64,000 nucleotides of DNA, from the NCBI RefSeq assembly GCF_002944405.1, contig NZ_CP024307.1, positions 702,501 through 766,500 on the forward strand. The letters are read 5' to 3'. Under the pieces are notes generated by a model. The model worked only from the letters and a program-made list of their open reading frames with translations, was not told the DNA's origin and did not search any database. This stretch comes from Sinorhizobium fredii. GTDB lineage: Bacteria; Pseudomonadota; Alphaproteobacteria; Rhizobiales; Rhizobiaceae. Position numbers and translations under genes: made by a program. This document shows, one piece after another, positions 7,151 through 18,261 of the stretch. Each line of letters begins with the position of its first letter. Positions within the stretch are counted from its first letter, which is position 1.

Positions 7151-8349
7151 GCGAAGAAAGCCATCACAACGGCAAGAACGAAATCATCATCGTCAAGCGC
7201 TCCGGCGATGGACACGACGGCCATCACGGCGGCGGCTGGAAGATCGCCTATGCCGACTTCATGACGGCGATGATGGCCTTCTTCCTAGTCATGTGGTTGA
7301 TCAACGCCGCCAACGAGGAAACGAAGGCGGCAATCGCTTCCTATTTCAATCCGGTGCAGCTCACCGACCAGAAGCCCGCGGAAAAGGGCCTGAAGAATCC
7401 GGCCAAGGATGCGCAGGGTGACGAGACGCAGCAGCGGTCGAAGGCGGATGGCGAGCAGGCGAAGTCCGGCGGCTCGGCCAAGACCGGCGACCAGCTGACG
7501 GCAACCTCGGGCGAGGAGACCAAATATTCCGACGCCGACTTCTTCGAGAACCCCTATTCGGTTCTCTCCGAAATCGCCAAGGAGGTCGGCCAGCAGGCCA
7601 ATATCAGTGCCAAGGGCGAGGGCGGTGCCGCCCAGTCGGGCCCGGCGACCGGTGCCGACGGCGGCGAGGCCTATCGCGATCCGTTTGATCCGGATTTCTG
7701 GACCAAGCAGGTCGAGGTCAAGGACGCCGGCGATGCGGCCGAAAGCGACGTCGCGGCGGCTGAGAGGCGCGGCCCCGAGACCGATGCCGGTGAGAAGCCG
7801 GAGGCCGGCGAGGCGCTGAAGACCGCGGACGAGACTGCAAAGGGCGAAGTGCCACTCAAGAAGGAAGCGGACGCAGAGGAGCAGAAGAAGCGGGCCGAGG
7901 CCCTGAAGGCCGAAATCGAAAAGGCGGTCGGCGGCGAGGCCGGGCGGCTTCTCGAGGGACTGGTGGTGACGCCCTCCGAGGGCGGCCTGCTGGTGACGAT
8001 CAGCGAGCAGACGGACGCGCCGATGTTTGCGGTGGGTTCCGCCGTTCCCGGCAAGGAGCTCGTCCTTGCCATGGAAAAGATCGGCAAGCTGCTCGCCGAG
8101 CGCCAGGGCGCCGTGGCGATCCGCGGCCACACGGATGGCCGTCCGTTCAAAGACGGCACCTATGACAACTGGCGGCTGTCGGCGGCGCGTGCCCAGAGCG
8201 CCTATTACATGCTGGTGCGCGGCGGTCTCAAGGAAGAGCGCGTTAATCAGATCAGCGGCTTTGCGGACCGGCGCCTGCAGGTGCCGAACGATCCTTATGC
8301 CGCCGGCAACCGGCGGATCGAGATCCTGCTGCAGGCGGGGCAGGGCTGA
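7147..8349 (+). CDS. motB: Flagellar motor stator protein MotB
   Basis: MotB anchors the MotA/MotB proton channel to peptidoglycan. The 400-residue protein has one membrane segment at about 33-53 with the proton-accepting Asp37 in YADFMTAMMAFF. A long Ala/Glu/Lys-rich charged linker (about 60-265) follows, then an OmpA-like peptidoglycan-binding domain with IRGHTDGRPF and NRRIEILL. The linker makes it longer than the roughly 310-residue enterobacterial MotB. motA is not in this window. MotC, encoded next, is the rhizobial periplasmic partner. Confidence 0.96.
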   Translation: MSEESHHNGKNEIIIVKRSGDGHDGHHGGGWKIAYADFMTAMMAFFLVMWLINAANEETKAAIASYFNPVQLTDQKPAEKGLKNPAKDAQGDETQQRSKADGEQAKSGGSAKTGDQLTATSGEETKYSDADFFENPYSVLSEIAKEVGQQANISAKGEGGAAQSGPATGADGGEAYRDPFDPDFWTKQVEVKDAGDAAESDVAAAERRGPETDAGEKPEAGEALKTADETAKGEVPLKKEADAEEQKKRAEALKAEIEKAVGGEAGRLLEGLVVTPSEGGLLVTISEQTDAPMFAVGSAVPGKELVLAMEKIGKLLAERQGAVAIRGHTDGRPFKDGTYDNWRLSAARAQSAYYMLVRGGLKEERVNQISGFADRRLQVPNDPYAAGNRRIEILLQAGQG

Positions 8350-8354
8350 GAGAG

Positions 8355-9677
8355 ATGCTGAAGCGGCTCTGCGCCATCCTGGCGACAACAGTTCTTGCGG
8401 CTCCGCTCGCGTTTGGCGTGGCCCGCGCAAGCGAAACGGAAGAGCTCGCGCCGTTCAAGATGATCCGGTCGCTTCAATACGTCCAGGATTCCGTCGTGCT
8501 CGGCGATCACTCGGCGATCGAGATGCAGCGTTTCATGCTAGGCGAGATCGACAAGCGCCTGAGGGCGGCCGACGAAGCGATTTTTCGCGACCCCCGCAAC
8601 GTCGATGCGGCGCTCGTCTACGTGATGAGCGGCGGCAATCCGGAAACGCTGGAATATCTCACCGACAGGGATATCGAGGGCAATTTCGACGCCCGCGTCA
8701 CCGACTCCCTCAGGCAATATCTGCGCGGCAAGGGGCCGTTGATCGTCGAAAGCCTCTCCAAGGCGGCACCCGAATACAAGAACTCCCGGGTCGGTCCCTA
8801 CCTGTTTCTGATCCTCGGCAACGCCTCGTCGCAGCAGGACCCGGTCGCCGCGATGAGATATTACGACTGGGCGCGTCTGACGGCGCCCGGGACGATCATA
8901 GAGGAGGCGGCGCTTCGCCGGTCCGTTTCGCTTGCGGTCCAGGCAGGCGATCAGGAAAAGGGCTTCCGCTATGCGCTGAACTATGCCCGCCGCTATTTGA
9001 CATCGCCCTATGCGAGCCAGTTCGCCGACGTCTTCGTCGACCTGGCGGTCGCGCATTTCGACGAGGCGGTCGAAAAGAGAGTCGCCGAGATACTCGGCTG
9101 CATGGATCAGGCGCGGCAACGCGAGGTCTATCTGCGCGTCGCCAGGCGCGCAGCGATCGCCGGCAACGAGACGCTGGCGCGGCTGGCATCCGGCCGGGCC
9201 GAAGAGCTCGCACGGGCCGGCGGCGGCCAATCGCTGCTGCTGGCGAGCTTCTACGAGGGGCTCGCGGCCGTACCCTCCGAGGATGTGTTCACGGCGGCAC
9301 AGACGCTGGCGGCAATTCCGGACGACAAGCTCTCGCCGCGCGACCGGGCCCTCAGGGAGGCCGCCAGGGCGATTGCGGAAGAGGTTGTGCGACGACCGCA
9401 GGATGAAAGCCCCGCGCAAGCGTCCTTGCCTATACCGGAGACACCCCCTGCCCCTGAGACCGAAGGCGGCGAAGCGGGGGAAACGGGAAGCGGCATGAGC
9501 CCCTTTGCCGACGCGACCCATACCTCGCCGCCCGAGAAGGCGCCCGCGCCGGGTGGCGAGCCGCCGACTGGCGCCGAACACGCTGCGGCATCCGATCCGG
9601 CTGTCGACGATTTCGTGGCCAATGGGCGCTCGAAGATCAAGGAGATCGATGCGCTCCTTGCGGAGGAAGGACTATGA
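8355..9677 (+). CDS. motC: Periplasmic motility protein MotC
   Basis: The 440-residue protein has a Sec signal peptide (about 1-25, ending ARA) and a helical-repeat body followed by a Pro/Glu/Gly-rich tail (about 355-420). MotC is an alphaproteobacterial periplasmic protein known in S. meliloti to be needed for motor rotation and proposed to support MotB. It starts 5 bases after motB and overlaps the next gene by 4 bases (ATGA). Identification rests on synteny and general features; no catalytic motif exists. Confidence 0.9.
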   Translation: MLKRLCAILATTVLAAPLAFGVARASETEELAPFKMIRSLQYVQDSVVLGDHSAIEMQRFMLGEIDKRLRAADEAIFRDPRNVDAALVYVMSGGNPETLEYLTDRDIEGNFDARVTDSLRQYLRGKGPLIVESLSKAAPEYKNSRVGPYLFLILGNASSQQDPVAAMRYYDWARLTAPGTIIEEAALRRSVSLAVQAGDQEKGFRYALNYARRYLTSPYASQFADVFVDLAVAHFDEAVEKRVAEILGCMDQARQREVYLRVARRAAIAGNETLARLASGRAEELARAGGGQSLLLASFYEGLAAVPSEDVFTAAQTLAAIPDDKLSPRDRALREAARAIAEEVVRRPQDESPAQASLPIPETPPAPETEGGEAGETGSGMSPFADATHTSPPEKAPAPGGEPPTGAEHAAASDPAVDDFVANGRSKIKEIDALLAEEGL

Positions 9678-11155
9678 GGCCACTTGAAGAGACATTCCGT
9701 GCTCCCGCCGCGGCGCTGGGAACCCGATCCGGGTCCCGGCAGGGCGGCAACGAGCAGGTTGCCGGGGAGCCCGGGGCCTTCGAGAGCGTGGTCGCCGATG
9801 CCGGCCGCCAGAAGGCGTCTGCCCAGGGTGCAATTCAGGACGCCGGATCGGATGCAGTTGACGCGCTTCCGGACGGCGCCCAAACGGCGGGTACCGAGTT
9901 CACCATCGGCAATCGCAAGCCAAGCATCTTGATCGCAAGCGCCGCCGTCACTGGAACCGGGCGGCTATCGACGCCTTCGGCGCCAGGCCATGCTCAGGGC
10001 GATCCGAACGGCGCGCTGCTGGAAGGCCAGCAATCCTCCGAGCTCAAGGTTGTTCGGGACAAAGGAAACCGGCAGTTTTCGGCGGCTTCCATCGCGGGAG
10101 AAGAGGCCGGCAAACCCCAAGACAAGACGGCCACGGATAGCCCGAAAGATCACAGGCTCGTGGAGACTGGCGCGGCGGAGAGTTCCGGGGCGTCCGATCA
10201 GATGTCGAATAGCAATGCCGCCTCCGGCGCGCCGGCCAACGGCCCTGTCAGCGACCTCCTGACCTTGCTTGGCGGCAATGCGCCGGCGGCAATGCAGATC
10301 GACAGCGCCGGTGGTGAGATCACGGACAAGACGATGCGTTCTGCAGTCGACCGCACCGCCGGCCCGGCGGCCGAGATGTCGAATATCCTGTCGGACGCCA
10401 CAGCGGAAGACGGTTCACGGACCGAACAGCAAGGTGACGCAGGATCGGACCGCCTCTTCCGCCTGGCTCGCGCCGACGGCAAGGGGCAGGCGGTCTCGAT
10501 GACCATTTCGGCGGGCGGCGAAGCGACCGCCGTCGAGAACGGCAATTCATCAGCCAGTGCCAGGGCCGAGACGGTGACCGTCCTCGAGGCGCGCCGCTAT
10601 CTCGGGGTGGCGATGAATACAAACTCCGCCGCCGTGGCCGGCGCGATTGCCGGTGACGGCGAATGGGCACAGGCGCTCCAGTCGAGCCCCCTCCTGGCGC
10701 AGCCGGAGGCGTCGAACCAAGCCGGCAAGACGCTGAACACGCTCAAGATCCAGATGCATCCGATCGAACTCGGCACGGTCACGGCCACGCTGCGCCTGAA
10801 GGACGACGAACTGCAGGTCGATCTCAAGGTGGAAACAGGCGAGGCCTTCCGTCAGTTGCGCGACGACCAGAGCGAGATAGTGAAGGCCTTGCGCGCCCAA
10901 GGCTTCGCTGTCGATCAGGTGAACGTCGTGTTCAATGCCGGCGGCGATGCTTCGAGCGGCAGCGGTTCGCATCCGCAGACGCAGGCCCAGCTTGGCCAGT
11001 CGGGCGGCGAGCGCACCGGCGGAGACAGCGGGCAGGGACGTCAGCAGCAAGACGGAGGCGCGGCGGCACAGGCCGAGACATGGTGGGGCAATGATGGAAC
11101 GGACGATGCGTCTGGCGGCGTTGAGCATTCTCGCACTGGTGACGTCTACATGTAG
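9674..11155 (+). CDS. fliK: Flagellar hook-length control protein FliK (MotD)
   Basis: The 493-residue protein is low-complexity and hydrophilic for about 340 residues. It then has a compact C-terminal domain with LNTLKIQMHPIELGTVTATL and DLKVETGEAFRQLRDD (about 350-430), the FliK hook-length domain that switches export specificity. A Gly/Gln/Ser-rich tail follows. The S. meliloti gene was first called motD and later reassigned as fliK. It overlaps motC by 4 bases and runs about 60 bases into the next gene in another frame. Confidence 0.92.
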   Translation: MRPLEETFRAPAAALGTRSGSRQGGNEQVAGEPGAFESVVADAGRQKASAQGAIQDAGSDAVDALPDGAQTAGTEFTIGNRKPSILIASAAVTGTGRLSTPSAPGHAQGDPNGALLEGQQSSELKVVRDKGNRQFSAASIAGEEAGKPQDKTATDSPKDHRLVETGAAESSGASDQMSNSNAASGAPANGPVSDLLTLLGGNAPAAMQIDSAGGEITDKTMRSAVDRTAGPAAEMSNILSDATAEDGSRTEQQGDAGSDRLFRLARADGKGQAVSMTISAGGEATAVENGNSSASARAETVTVLEARRYLGVAMNTNSAAVAGAIAGDGEWAQALQSSPLLAQPEASNQAGKTLNTLKIQMHPIELGTVTATLRLKDDELQVDLKVETGEAFRQLRDDQSEIVKALRAQGFAVDQVNVVFNAGGDASSGSGSHPQTQAQLGQSGGERTGGDSGQGRQQQDGGAAAQAETWWGNDGTDDASGGVEHSRTGDVYM

Positions 11156-11657
11156 CGCCCTTGCGAGCACCGGCATCTGCGAGCGCGAGATTGCGTCGGC
11201 TGCGGCGAAATACGGTATTCCGACGGGAATCCTCTACTCGGTCGGGCTGACGGAGACCGGCCGCAAGGGGTCGCTCCAGCCCTATGCCATGAACATCGAG
11301 GGCAAGGCTTATTTCGGCACGAGCGTTCAGGATGTCCTCAGCCGATTCGGCGCGGCGCGGGCGCAAGGGGCGAAGCTCATCGATCTCGGCTGCATGCAGA
11401 TCAATTATCATTTCCACGGCGAGCATTTCAGCTCTCCGGAGGAAATGCTTGATCCCAGGCGGAATGTCGACTATGCCGCGCGCTTCCTCTCCAATCTGCG
11501 CGCCAGACACGAGAGCTGGACGATGGCGGTCGCCCGCTATCACGCCGGGCCGAACAACGATCCGGCGCAGAAGAAATATGTCTGCAGGGTCATCGCGAAC
11601 CTCGTCGCCACGGGCTATGGAAAGTGGACGCCGAACGCGGCGCAGTTTTGTCAATAA
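11094..11657 (+). CDS. Secreted lytic transglycosylase of the flagellar cluster
   Basis: This is a 187-residue SLT-type lysozyme-like protein with an N-terminal export signal (about 5-25), catalytic Glu54 in LYSVGLTETGR, the LGCMQINYHFH block equivalent to GLMQI, and ARYHAGP near the end. It corresponds to orf38 of the S. meliloti motility region. It probably opens peptidoglycan for rod assembly, the job done by the muramidase half of FlgJ in enterics, a half missing from the FlgJ-like gene at 21.6 kb. ATGs at 11091, 11094 and 11106 are all possible; GGTGGGG at 11082-11088 favours 11094. It overlaps the fliK end by about 60 bases. Confidence 0.85.
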   Translation: MERTMRLAALSILALVTSTCSALASTGICEREIASAAAKYGIPTGILYSVGLTETGRKGSLQPYAMNIEGKAYFGTSVQDVLSRFGAARAQGAKLIDLGCMQINYHFHGEHFSSPEEMLDPRRNVDYAARFLSNLRARHESWTMAVARYHAGPNNDPAQKKYVCRVIANLVATGYGKWTPNAAQFCQ

Positions 11658-11929
11658 TCAATCGAAGGTTGTGATAATCGGGCCGCTGCCGCATTGTGGC
11701 GACAATGCGAACAGATTGTGATCGCAAGCGCTATTTGTTGCCATGCGTTAACTTTTCCACACGAATTTAGTGTCAGCGTTAACAGGGACATACTAGATAT
11801 AGATCAAATCGGCACGCATTCCTTAATCAACTATTAAAATCTCCCATTAACTTCCTCTAGTTGTTCGTGAATCCCCGGATTCGTACCTCTCAATCAGCAA
11901 GACACCCATACTGATTCGGAGGCGGACGA
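11658..11929 (+). promoter_or_regulatory. rem upstream region
   Basis: The 272-base gap is AT-rich for this genome. It has GTTAAC words at 11749 and 11779 and a one-mismatch CtrA-type site, TTAA-N7-TTAAA, at 11823-11838. A strong GGAGG lies at 11918-11922, before the rem start. rem is known in S. meliloti to be activated by VisNR, but no VisNR site could be recognised. Confidence 0.4.
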
Positions 11930-12601
11930 ATGATCGTGGTGGTTGATGAAAGAGAGCTTGTGAAGGATGGCTACGCGTCGCTTTTCGGACGCGAGGGCAT
12001 TCCTTCGACCGGGTTTGATCCCAAGGAATTCGGCGAATGGGTGAACACCGCCGCCGATTCGGACATCGATGCGGTAGAGGCGTTCCTGATCGGGCAGGGC
12101 GATAGCGCTTTCAGCCTGCCGCGGGCGATCCGCGATCGCTCCCAGGCGCCGGTGATCGCCATGAGCGACACGCCGTCGCTCGAAAACACCCTGGCGCTGT
12201 TCGACTGCGGCGTCGACGATGTCGTTCGCAAGCCCGTCCATCCGCGGGAAATCCTCGCACGGGTCGCGGCGATCCGTCGGCGCCTGAAGGCCATTGCCAA
12301 CTACACCGACATCGGCCCGATCCGCGTCTTTGCCGACGGCCGCGACCCGGAGATTAACGGCGAAGTCTTCGCGCTGCCGCGCCGCGAGCGGCGCATTCTC
12401 GAATATCTCGTCGCCAATCGCGGCCGGCGGGTATCCAAGTCGCAGATCTTCAATGCGATCTACGGCATCTTTGACGAAGACGTCGAAGAGAACGTCGTCG
12501 AAAGCCACATCAGCAAGTTGCGCAAGAAGTTACGCAAGAAGCTCGGCTTCGACCCGATCGATTCCAAGCGTTTCCTTGGCTACTGCATCGACTGGAACTG
12601 A
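11930..12601 (+). CDS. rem: Motility transcription regulator Rem
   Basis: The 223-residue OmpR-type protein has a degenerate receiver (about 1-115) and a winged-helix DNA-binding domain (about 125-223, with [18 protein letters not shown]). In S. meliloti Rem links VisNR to class III flagellar and chemotaxis genes during exponential growth. The receiver keeps the acidic start (VVVDERE) and the KP pair ([12 protein letters not shown]). Where the phospho-acceptor Asp normally lies, after beta-strand 3, it reads AVEAFLIGQ, so classical phosphorylation looks unlikely. No kinase gene is adjacent. Confidence 0.94.
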   Translation: MIVVVDERELVKDGYASLFGREGIPSTGFDPKEFGEWVNTAADSDIDAVEAFLIGQGDSAFSLPRAIRDRSQAPVIAMSDTPSLENTLALFDCGVDDVVRKPVHPREILARVAAIRRRLKAIANYTDIGPIRVFADGRDPEINGEVFALPRRERRILEYLVANRGRRVSKSQIFNAIYGIFDEDVEENVVESHISKLRKKLRKKLGFDPIDSKRFLGYCIDWN

Positions 12602-12686
12602 GCCGGACCACAACCTGGTCCCCAAGACAGGTTCACGCAAGGCCCGACTTCTAGTCTCCCACTGAAGCAGGAAACGAGGATCCTCT

Positions 12687-13907
12687 ATGAGTCTCTACGG
12701 TACCATGAGAACGGGCGTCTCTGGCATGAACGCCCAGGCCAACCGCCTCAGCACGGTGGCTGAAAACATCGCGAATTCTAGCACTACCGGCTACAAGAGG
12801 GCGTCGACCGAATTCTCCTCGATGATCCTGCCTTCCAGCAACGGCTCCTACAATTCCGGCGGGGTCCAGACATCGGTGCGCTACTCGATTTCCGACCAGG
12901 GCTCGACGACCTACACGACATCGGGAAGCGACCTTGCGATCGACGGCGATGGCTTCTTCATCGTTCAAGGCGCCAACGGCCAGGAGTACCTGACGCGCGC
13001 CGGGGCCTTCGTCCAGGACGACGCTGGCAATCTCGTCAACGCCGCCGGCTTCACCCTGATGGGCTACGAGTACGAAGCGGGCGTGGATCCGACGGTCGTC
13101 GTCAACGGTTTCGATGGCCTGACCGAGGTCAACCTCGCTTCGGAAGGCCTGTCGGCGGCGGGCTCGACCGCCGGCGCGATGGGCGCCAACCTGCCTTCCG
13201 GTGCCGCGAACGGCGATGTGTCGACGACCTCCCTCATCGTCTACGACAGCCAGGGCAACACCCGCATCCTGGATTTCAACTACACGAAGCTTGCCGATAA
13301 CCAGTGGGAACTGGAGATCATCGACAGGACCTCGGCCCTCTCTCTCGGCACTGCGACGCTGGATTTCGACACCGACGGCGTCCTGACTACCTCGCCGGGA
13401 AGCCTGACGCTGGACCCGACCGGGGCCGGTCTCAACCCCATTTCCGGTACGGGCGCTGTGCTCAACGACATCGTCATCGACTTTTCCGAGACGACTCAGC
13501 TTGGCACGTCGTTCACGCCGGACGGCGGCGAGATCGACGGCAACGCCCCGAGCAAGGTTTCCGGCTATCAGATCGACACCGACGGCGTCGTCTACATCAA
13601 ATATGCTAACGGCGAGCTCGAGCCGCGCTATCGCATTGCTCTCGCCAATGTCCAAAGCCCCGACAAGCTGGTGCCGGAATCCGGTAACGTCTATTCGCAG
13701 GGCGTCGATTCCGGCGTCATCGTCACCGGCTTCGCCGGGTCCGGCAGCTTTGGCGAGATCCTTTCCGGCGCGCTTGAAAGCTCGAATGTCGACATCGCCG
13801 ACGAGCTGACGTCGATGATCGAATCGCAGCGCAACTACACGGCCAACTCCAAGGTCTTCCAGACCGGTTCGGAGTTGCTCGAAGTTCTTGTCAACCTGAA
13901 GCGGTAA
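12687..13907 (+). CDS. flgE: Flagellar hook protein FlgE
   Basis: The 406-residue hook subunit carries the rod/hook N-terminal motif ENIANSSTTGYKR (about 26-38), DLAIDGDGFFIVQ (about 88-100) and the C-terminal SQRNYTANSKVFQTGSELL helix. These ends form the axial D0 coiled coil. The start follows ACGAGG. A small hairpin (GGACCA/TGGTCC, 12605-12621) lies after rem. It starts the run flgE-flgK-flgL-flaF-flbT-flgD. Confidence 0.96.
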   Translation: MSLYGTMRTGVSGMNAQANRLSTVAENIANSSTTGYKRASTEFSSMILPSSNGSYNSGGVQTSVRYSISDQGSTTYTTSGSDLAIDGDGFFIVQGANGQEYLTRAGAFVQDDAGNLVNAAGFTLMGYEYEAGVDPTVVVNGFDGLTEVNLASEGLSAAGSTAGAMGANLPSGAANGDVSTTSLIVYDSQGNTRILDFNYTKLADNQWELEIIDRTSALSLGTATLDFDTDGVLTTSPGSLTLDPTGAGLNPISGTGAVLNDIVIDFSETTQLGTSFTPDGGEIDGNAPSKVSGYQIDTDGVVYIKYANGELEPRYRIALANVQSPDKLVPESGNVYSQGVDSGVIVTGFAGSGSFGEILSGALESSNVDIADELTSMIESQRNYTANSKVFQTGSELLEVLVNLKR

Positions 13908-13928
13908 TTCCCAGAAAACGGTCCCAGC

Positions 13929-15359
13929 ATGTCGTTGTCCTCGGCAATCGCAATTGCGCAATCAGCATTCAGCACCACGGCCTCGCAAACGGCCACGGTG
14001 TCGAAGAACGTCGCCAATGCGAGCAACGCGGATTACTCGCGCCGCATGGCCATGCTGGGAACCACGGCCGACGGCGCCCAGATCGTCTCCGTCTACCGGG
14101 CGCAGAACGAGGCTCTGCTCAAGCAGAATCTCACCAGCATCTCGCAATCCTCGGCGCAGAGCAGCCTGCTTTCCGGGCTCGAGCTGTTGAAATCGGCGCT
14201 CGGCGGCAACGACTACGAGACGGCGCCATCGACCTACCTTTCCACCTTCCGCAACAGCCTGCAGACCTTCGCCTCGACACCGGGCAACTCGACGATCGCC
14301 GCAACCGTCGTCGCGGACGCCTCGGACCTTGCCAATTCGATCACTAAGACGGCGACCGCGGTCCAGGACCTGCGTCTCGATACCGACAAGCAGATCGCCG
14401 AAGAGGTCGACAACCTGAATGCACTGCTCGCCAGTTTTGAAACGGCGAACAACGCCGTCAAGGAAGCGACGGCGGCGGGCACCGACGCCTCGGCCGCGCT
14501 CGACGACCGCGACAAGCTCCTGAAGCAGATCTCCGAGCTCGTCGGCATTTCGACCGTCACCAGGGCGGACAACGATACGGTCATCTATACCTCGGACGGA
14601 ACGGTCCTCTTCGAGACGCAAGCCCGGCAGGTGACGTTCACGGCAACCTCGGCCTTCGATGCATCGACGACCGGAAACGCCATCTTCGTCGACGGGGCGT
14701 CGCTTTCAGCCGGCGCCGGCGCCGACACGACCGCAGAGGGAAAGCTCGCGAGCCTCTTGCAGCTCCGCGACGACATCGCGCCGACCTTCCAGTCGCAACT
14801 CGACGAGATGGCCCGCGGCCTGGTCAGCCTCTTCCAGGAGGACGGCGCCCCCGGCCTTTTCACCTGGGCGGACGGAACGGTTCCCGCCGACGGGACGATC
14901 GAGCCCGGCATCGCCGCGTCGCTGACTGTCAACGCCGCCGCGCAAACCGATCCGTTCCTGCTTCGCGACGGCGGATTCAACGGCCTCGTCTCCAACCCCG
15001 GCGGCGCCACGGATCCGAATTCCGGCTACACCGATCTCCTCGACGGCTTCATCACCGCCATGGACGGCGACATTGATTTCGACGCGGCGGCGGGGCTCGA
15101 CAGCACCAGTTCGATCATGGAATTCGCCGCCTCGTCGATCGGCTGGTTCGAGCAGATCCGCAGCGCTGCCTCGACGGCCGACGACAACAAGACGGCTCTC
15201 CTGGCACGGACGGAGGAAGCGCTGGGCAACGTCACCGGCGTCAGCATCGATGAAGAGCTCTCGCTGCTGCTCGATCTCGAACAGTCCTACAAGGCATCTG
15301 CCAAGTTGATCAGTACCGTGGACGCCATGATGGCGTCCCTTCTGGAAGCCGTGAGGTAA
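13929..15359 (+). CDS. flgK: Hook-filament junction protein FlgK (HAP1)
   Basis: The 476-residue protein forms the first junction ring between hook and filament. The N-terminus (SKNVANASNADYSRR, about 24-38) and C-terminal LLLDLEQSYKASAKLISTVDAM are the conserved axial segments. It starts 21 bases after flgE and ends 2 bases before flgL. Length is shorter than E. coli FlgK (547), reduced in the central domain. Confidence 0.94.
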   Translation: MSLSSAIAIAQSAFSTTASQTATVSKNVANASNADYSRRMAMLGTTADGAQIVSVYRAQNEALLKQNLTSISQSSAQSSLLSGLELLKSALGGNDYETAPSTYLSTFRNSLQTFASTPGNSTIAATVVADASDLANSITKTATAVQDLRLDTDKQIAEEVDNLNALLASFETANNAVKEATAAGTDASAALDDRDKLLKQISELVGISTVTRADNDTVIYTSDGTVLFETQARQVTFTATSAFDASTTGNAIFVDGASLSAGAGADTTAEGKLASLLQLRDDIAPTFQSQLDEMARGLVSLFQEDGAPGLFTWADGTVPADGTIEPGIAASLTVNAAAQTDPFLLRDGGFNGLVSNPGGATDPNSGYTDLLDGFITAMDGDIDFDAAAGLDSTSSIMEFAASSIGWFEQIRSAASTADDNKTALLARTEEALGNVTGVSIDEELSLLLDLEQSYKASAKLISTVDAMMASLLEAVR

Positions 15360-15361
15360 TC

Positions 15362-16414
15362 ATGAAGACGTCCTTCGTTTCTAATCTGGCGGTGCAGAAT
15401 GCCATGCGCCTGACCATTCAGCAGGGCCAGGAGGAACTGCTGAAGCTTCAGGAGGAGGTTTCGACCGGCCGGCATGCGGATGTCGGCCTCGAGCTCGGCT
15501 CCTCCACGGCGCGCTCCGTCAACCTGCAGCGCGAGCTTGCTCGGTTGGAAACCCTGGTCGATACCAACGCCGTCGTCACGCAGCGGCTGGCGTCCTCTCA
15601 GGAAGCCCTTGGAACGATGGCGGAGGCTGCCGAGCAGGTGCGCAATACGCTCGTCACCTTCAAGGGCAACGATTCCGTCGACCAATTGTCGGTCCAGAAG
15701 ACCGAGATCGAAAGCGCCATGTCGCTTTTCACCGCCTCGGCGAACACGTCCTTCAACGGCGAGTTCCTGTTTGCCGGCATCAACACCGATGTGAAGCCTT
15801 TCGAAGACTATGCCGCAACCGGTTCGGCCGCGAAGACGACCTTCGACGATGCGCTCGCGACCTACATGTCGGGCAACGGCATCTCTTCCATGAGCGACTT
15901 CACTGAGGCGCAGATGGAAGACTTCATCACCAACACCCTCGAGCCACTCTATACCGACGACACGCAGTGGGCCACCGATTGGTCCGCGGCCTCGGGCCAG
16001 AACATGACGAGCCGCATCAGCACGTCCGAAGTCGTGCAGAGCTCGACCAGTGCGACGACGACCGGCTTCCGCATGTTCGCTCTTGCGAGTGTGATATCCT
16101 CGGAACTGATGGACGAGGATATCGGATCGGACGTCCGGGCCTATGTCGGCGAGGCGGCACTCGGCTATGTCGAGCAGGCGATCACCGGGATCACCGCCGA
16201 ACGCAGCACGCTAGGCATTTCCGAAGCGCGCGTGGAAAAGGCGAACACCTCGCTCGAAGTTCAGATCAAGCTCATCAACACCCACATCACCGATCTCGAG
16301 GGGGTCGACACCTATGATGCGTCGACCCGGATGAACACGCTGCTGACGCAGATGGAGACGTCCTACACCCTCACCGGAAGGATCCAGCAGTTGAGTTTGA
16401 TAGATTTCCTCTGA
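15362..16414 (+). CDS. flgL: Hook-filament junction protein FlgL (HAP3)
   Basis: The 350-residue flagellin-like junction protein has an N-terminal helix with LQEEVSTGRHADVG and a C-terminal helix with MNTLLTQMETSYTLTGRIQQLSLIDFL, as in FlgL. It lies between FlgK and the filament. GAGGT inside the flgK end serves as its ribosome site, 2 bases between stop and start, indicating coupling. Confidence 0.93.
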   Translation: MKTSFVSNLAVQNAMRLTIQQGQEELLKLQEEVSTGRHADVGLELGSSTARSVNLQRELARLETLVDTNAVVTQRLASSQEALGTMAEAAEQVRNTLVTFKGNDSVDQLSVQKTEIESAMSLFTASANTSFNGEFLFAGINTDVKPFEDYAATGSAAKTTFDDALATYMSGNGISSMSDFTEAQMEDFITNTLEPLYTDDTQWATDWSAASGQNMTSRISTSEVVQSSTSATTTGFRMFALASVISSELMDEDIGSDVRAYVGEAALGYVEQAITGITAERSTLGISEARVEKANTSLEVQIKLINTHITDLEGVDTYDASTRMNTLLTQMETSYTLTGRIQQLSLIDFL

Positions 16415-16451
16415 TGACAAGAGGATAAGGACAAGCATGAAGGATGTCTGA

Positions 16452-17676
<1,225 letters not shown>

Positions 17677-17833
17677 TTCCTGCTCTTTAGAGCGGCGGCG
17701 GCGGACCACGCACACATAGTTGGCCCTGGCTTGACCGGCGCCGGTGATTGTTGAGAATCCTCTGAAGAATCACCCTCGAACCTAAGAGCTTCGCCGCTGC
17801 TCGTGCGCGCCGGCAGGATAGGACGAAACGCGA

Positions 17834-18100
17834 ATGAATGAGGCGGACGCTCTCGATATCGTGCAGGCAGCGATCTGGACCGTGATCGTCGCCTCGGGTC
17901 CCGCCGTTCTGGCCGCCATGGTGGTCGGCGTTGTCATCGCTTTTATCCAGGCGCTGACCCAGGTTCAGGAAATGACGCTGACCTTCGTGCCGAAGATCCT
18001 GGCGGTGATGGTCACGGGGGCGATCTCGGCGCCGTTCGTCGGTGCACAGATCTCCATCTTCACCGACATCATCTTCTCACGAATCCAGTCGGGGTTCTGA
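17834..18100 (+). CDS. fliQ: Flagellar export gate protein FliQ
   Basis: The 88-residue protein has two membrane helices (about 17-38 and 50-75) around IQALTQVQEMTLTFVPKI, the FliQ signature. It forms the export gate with FliP and FliR. It is separated from flgD by 157 bases and from flhA by 161 bases. No clear terminators were seen in either gap. Confidence 0.95.
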   Translation: MNEADALDIVQAAIWTVIVASGPAVLAAMVVGVVIAFIQALTQVQEMTLTFVPKILAVMVTGAISAPFVGAQISIFTDIIFSRIQSGF

Positions 18101-18261
18101 GACTTTCGCCGCTTTATTCGGCGGGCGGAAAACTGCGCGTACCTTCCTCATCCCATCCCAATACCACCCTCGCGCAAGCTTGGGTCTCTAGATCTTCCGT
18201 CATAGTTTGGGGCAGCTACGCGCGGCGCGCTGCCCGCCTCTCATGACGAGACGGAAGAGAC

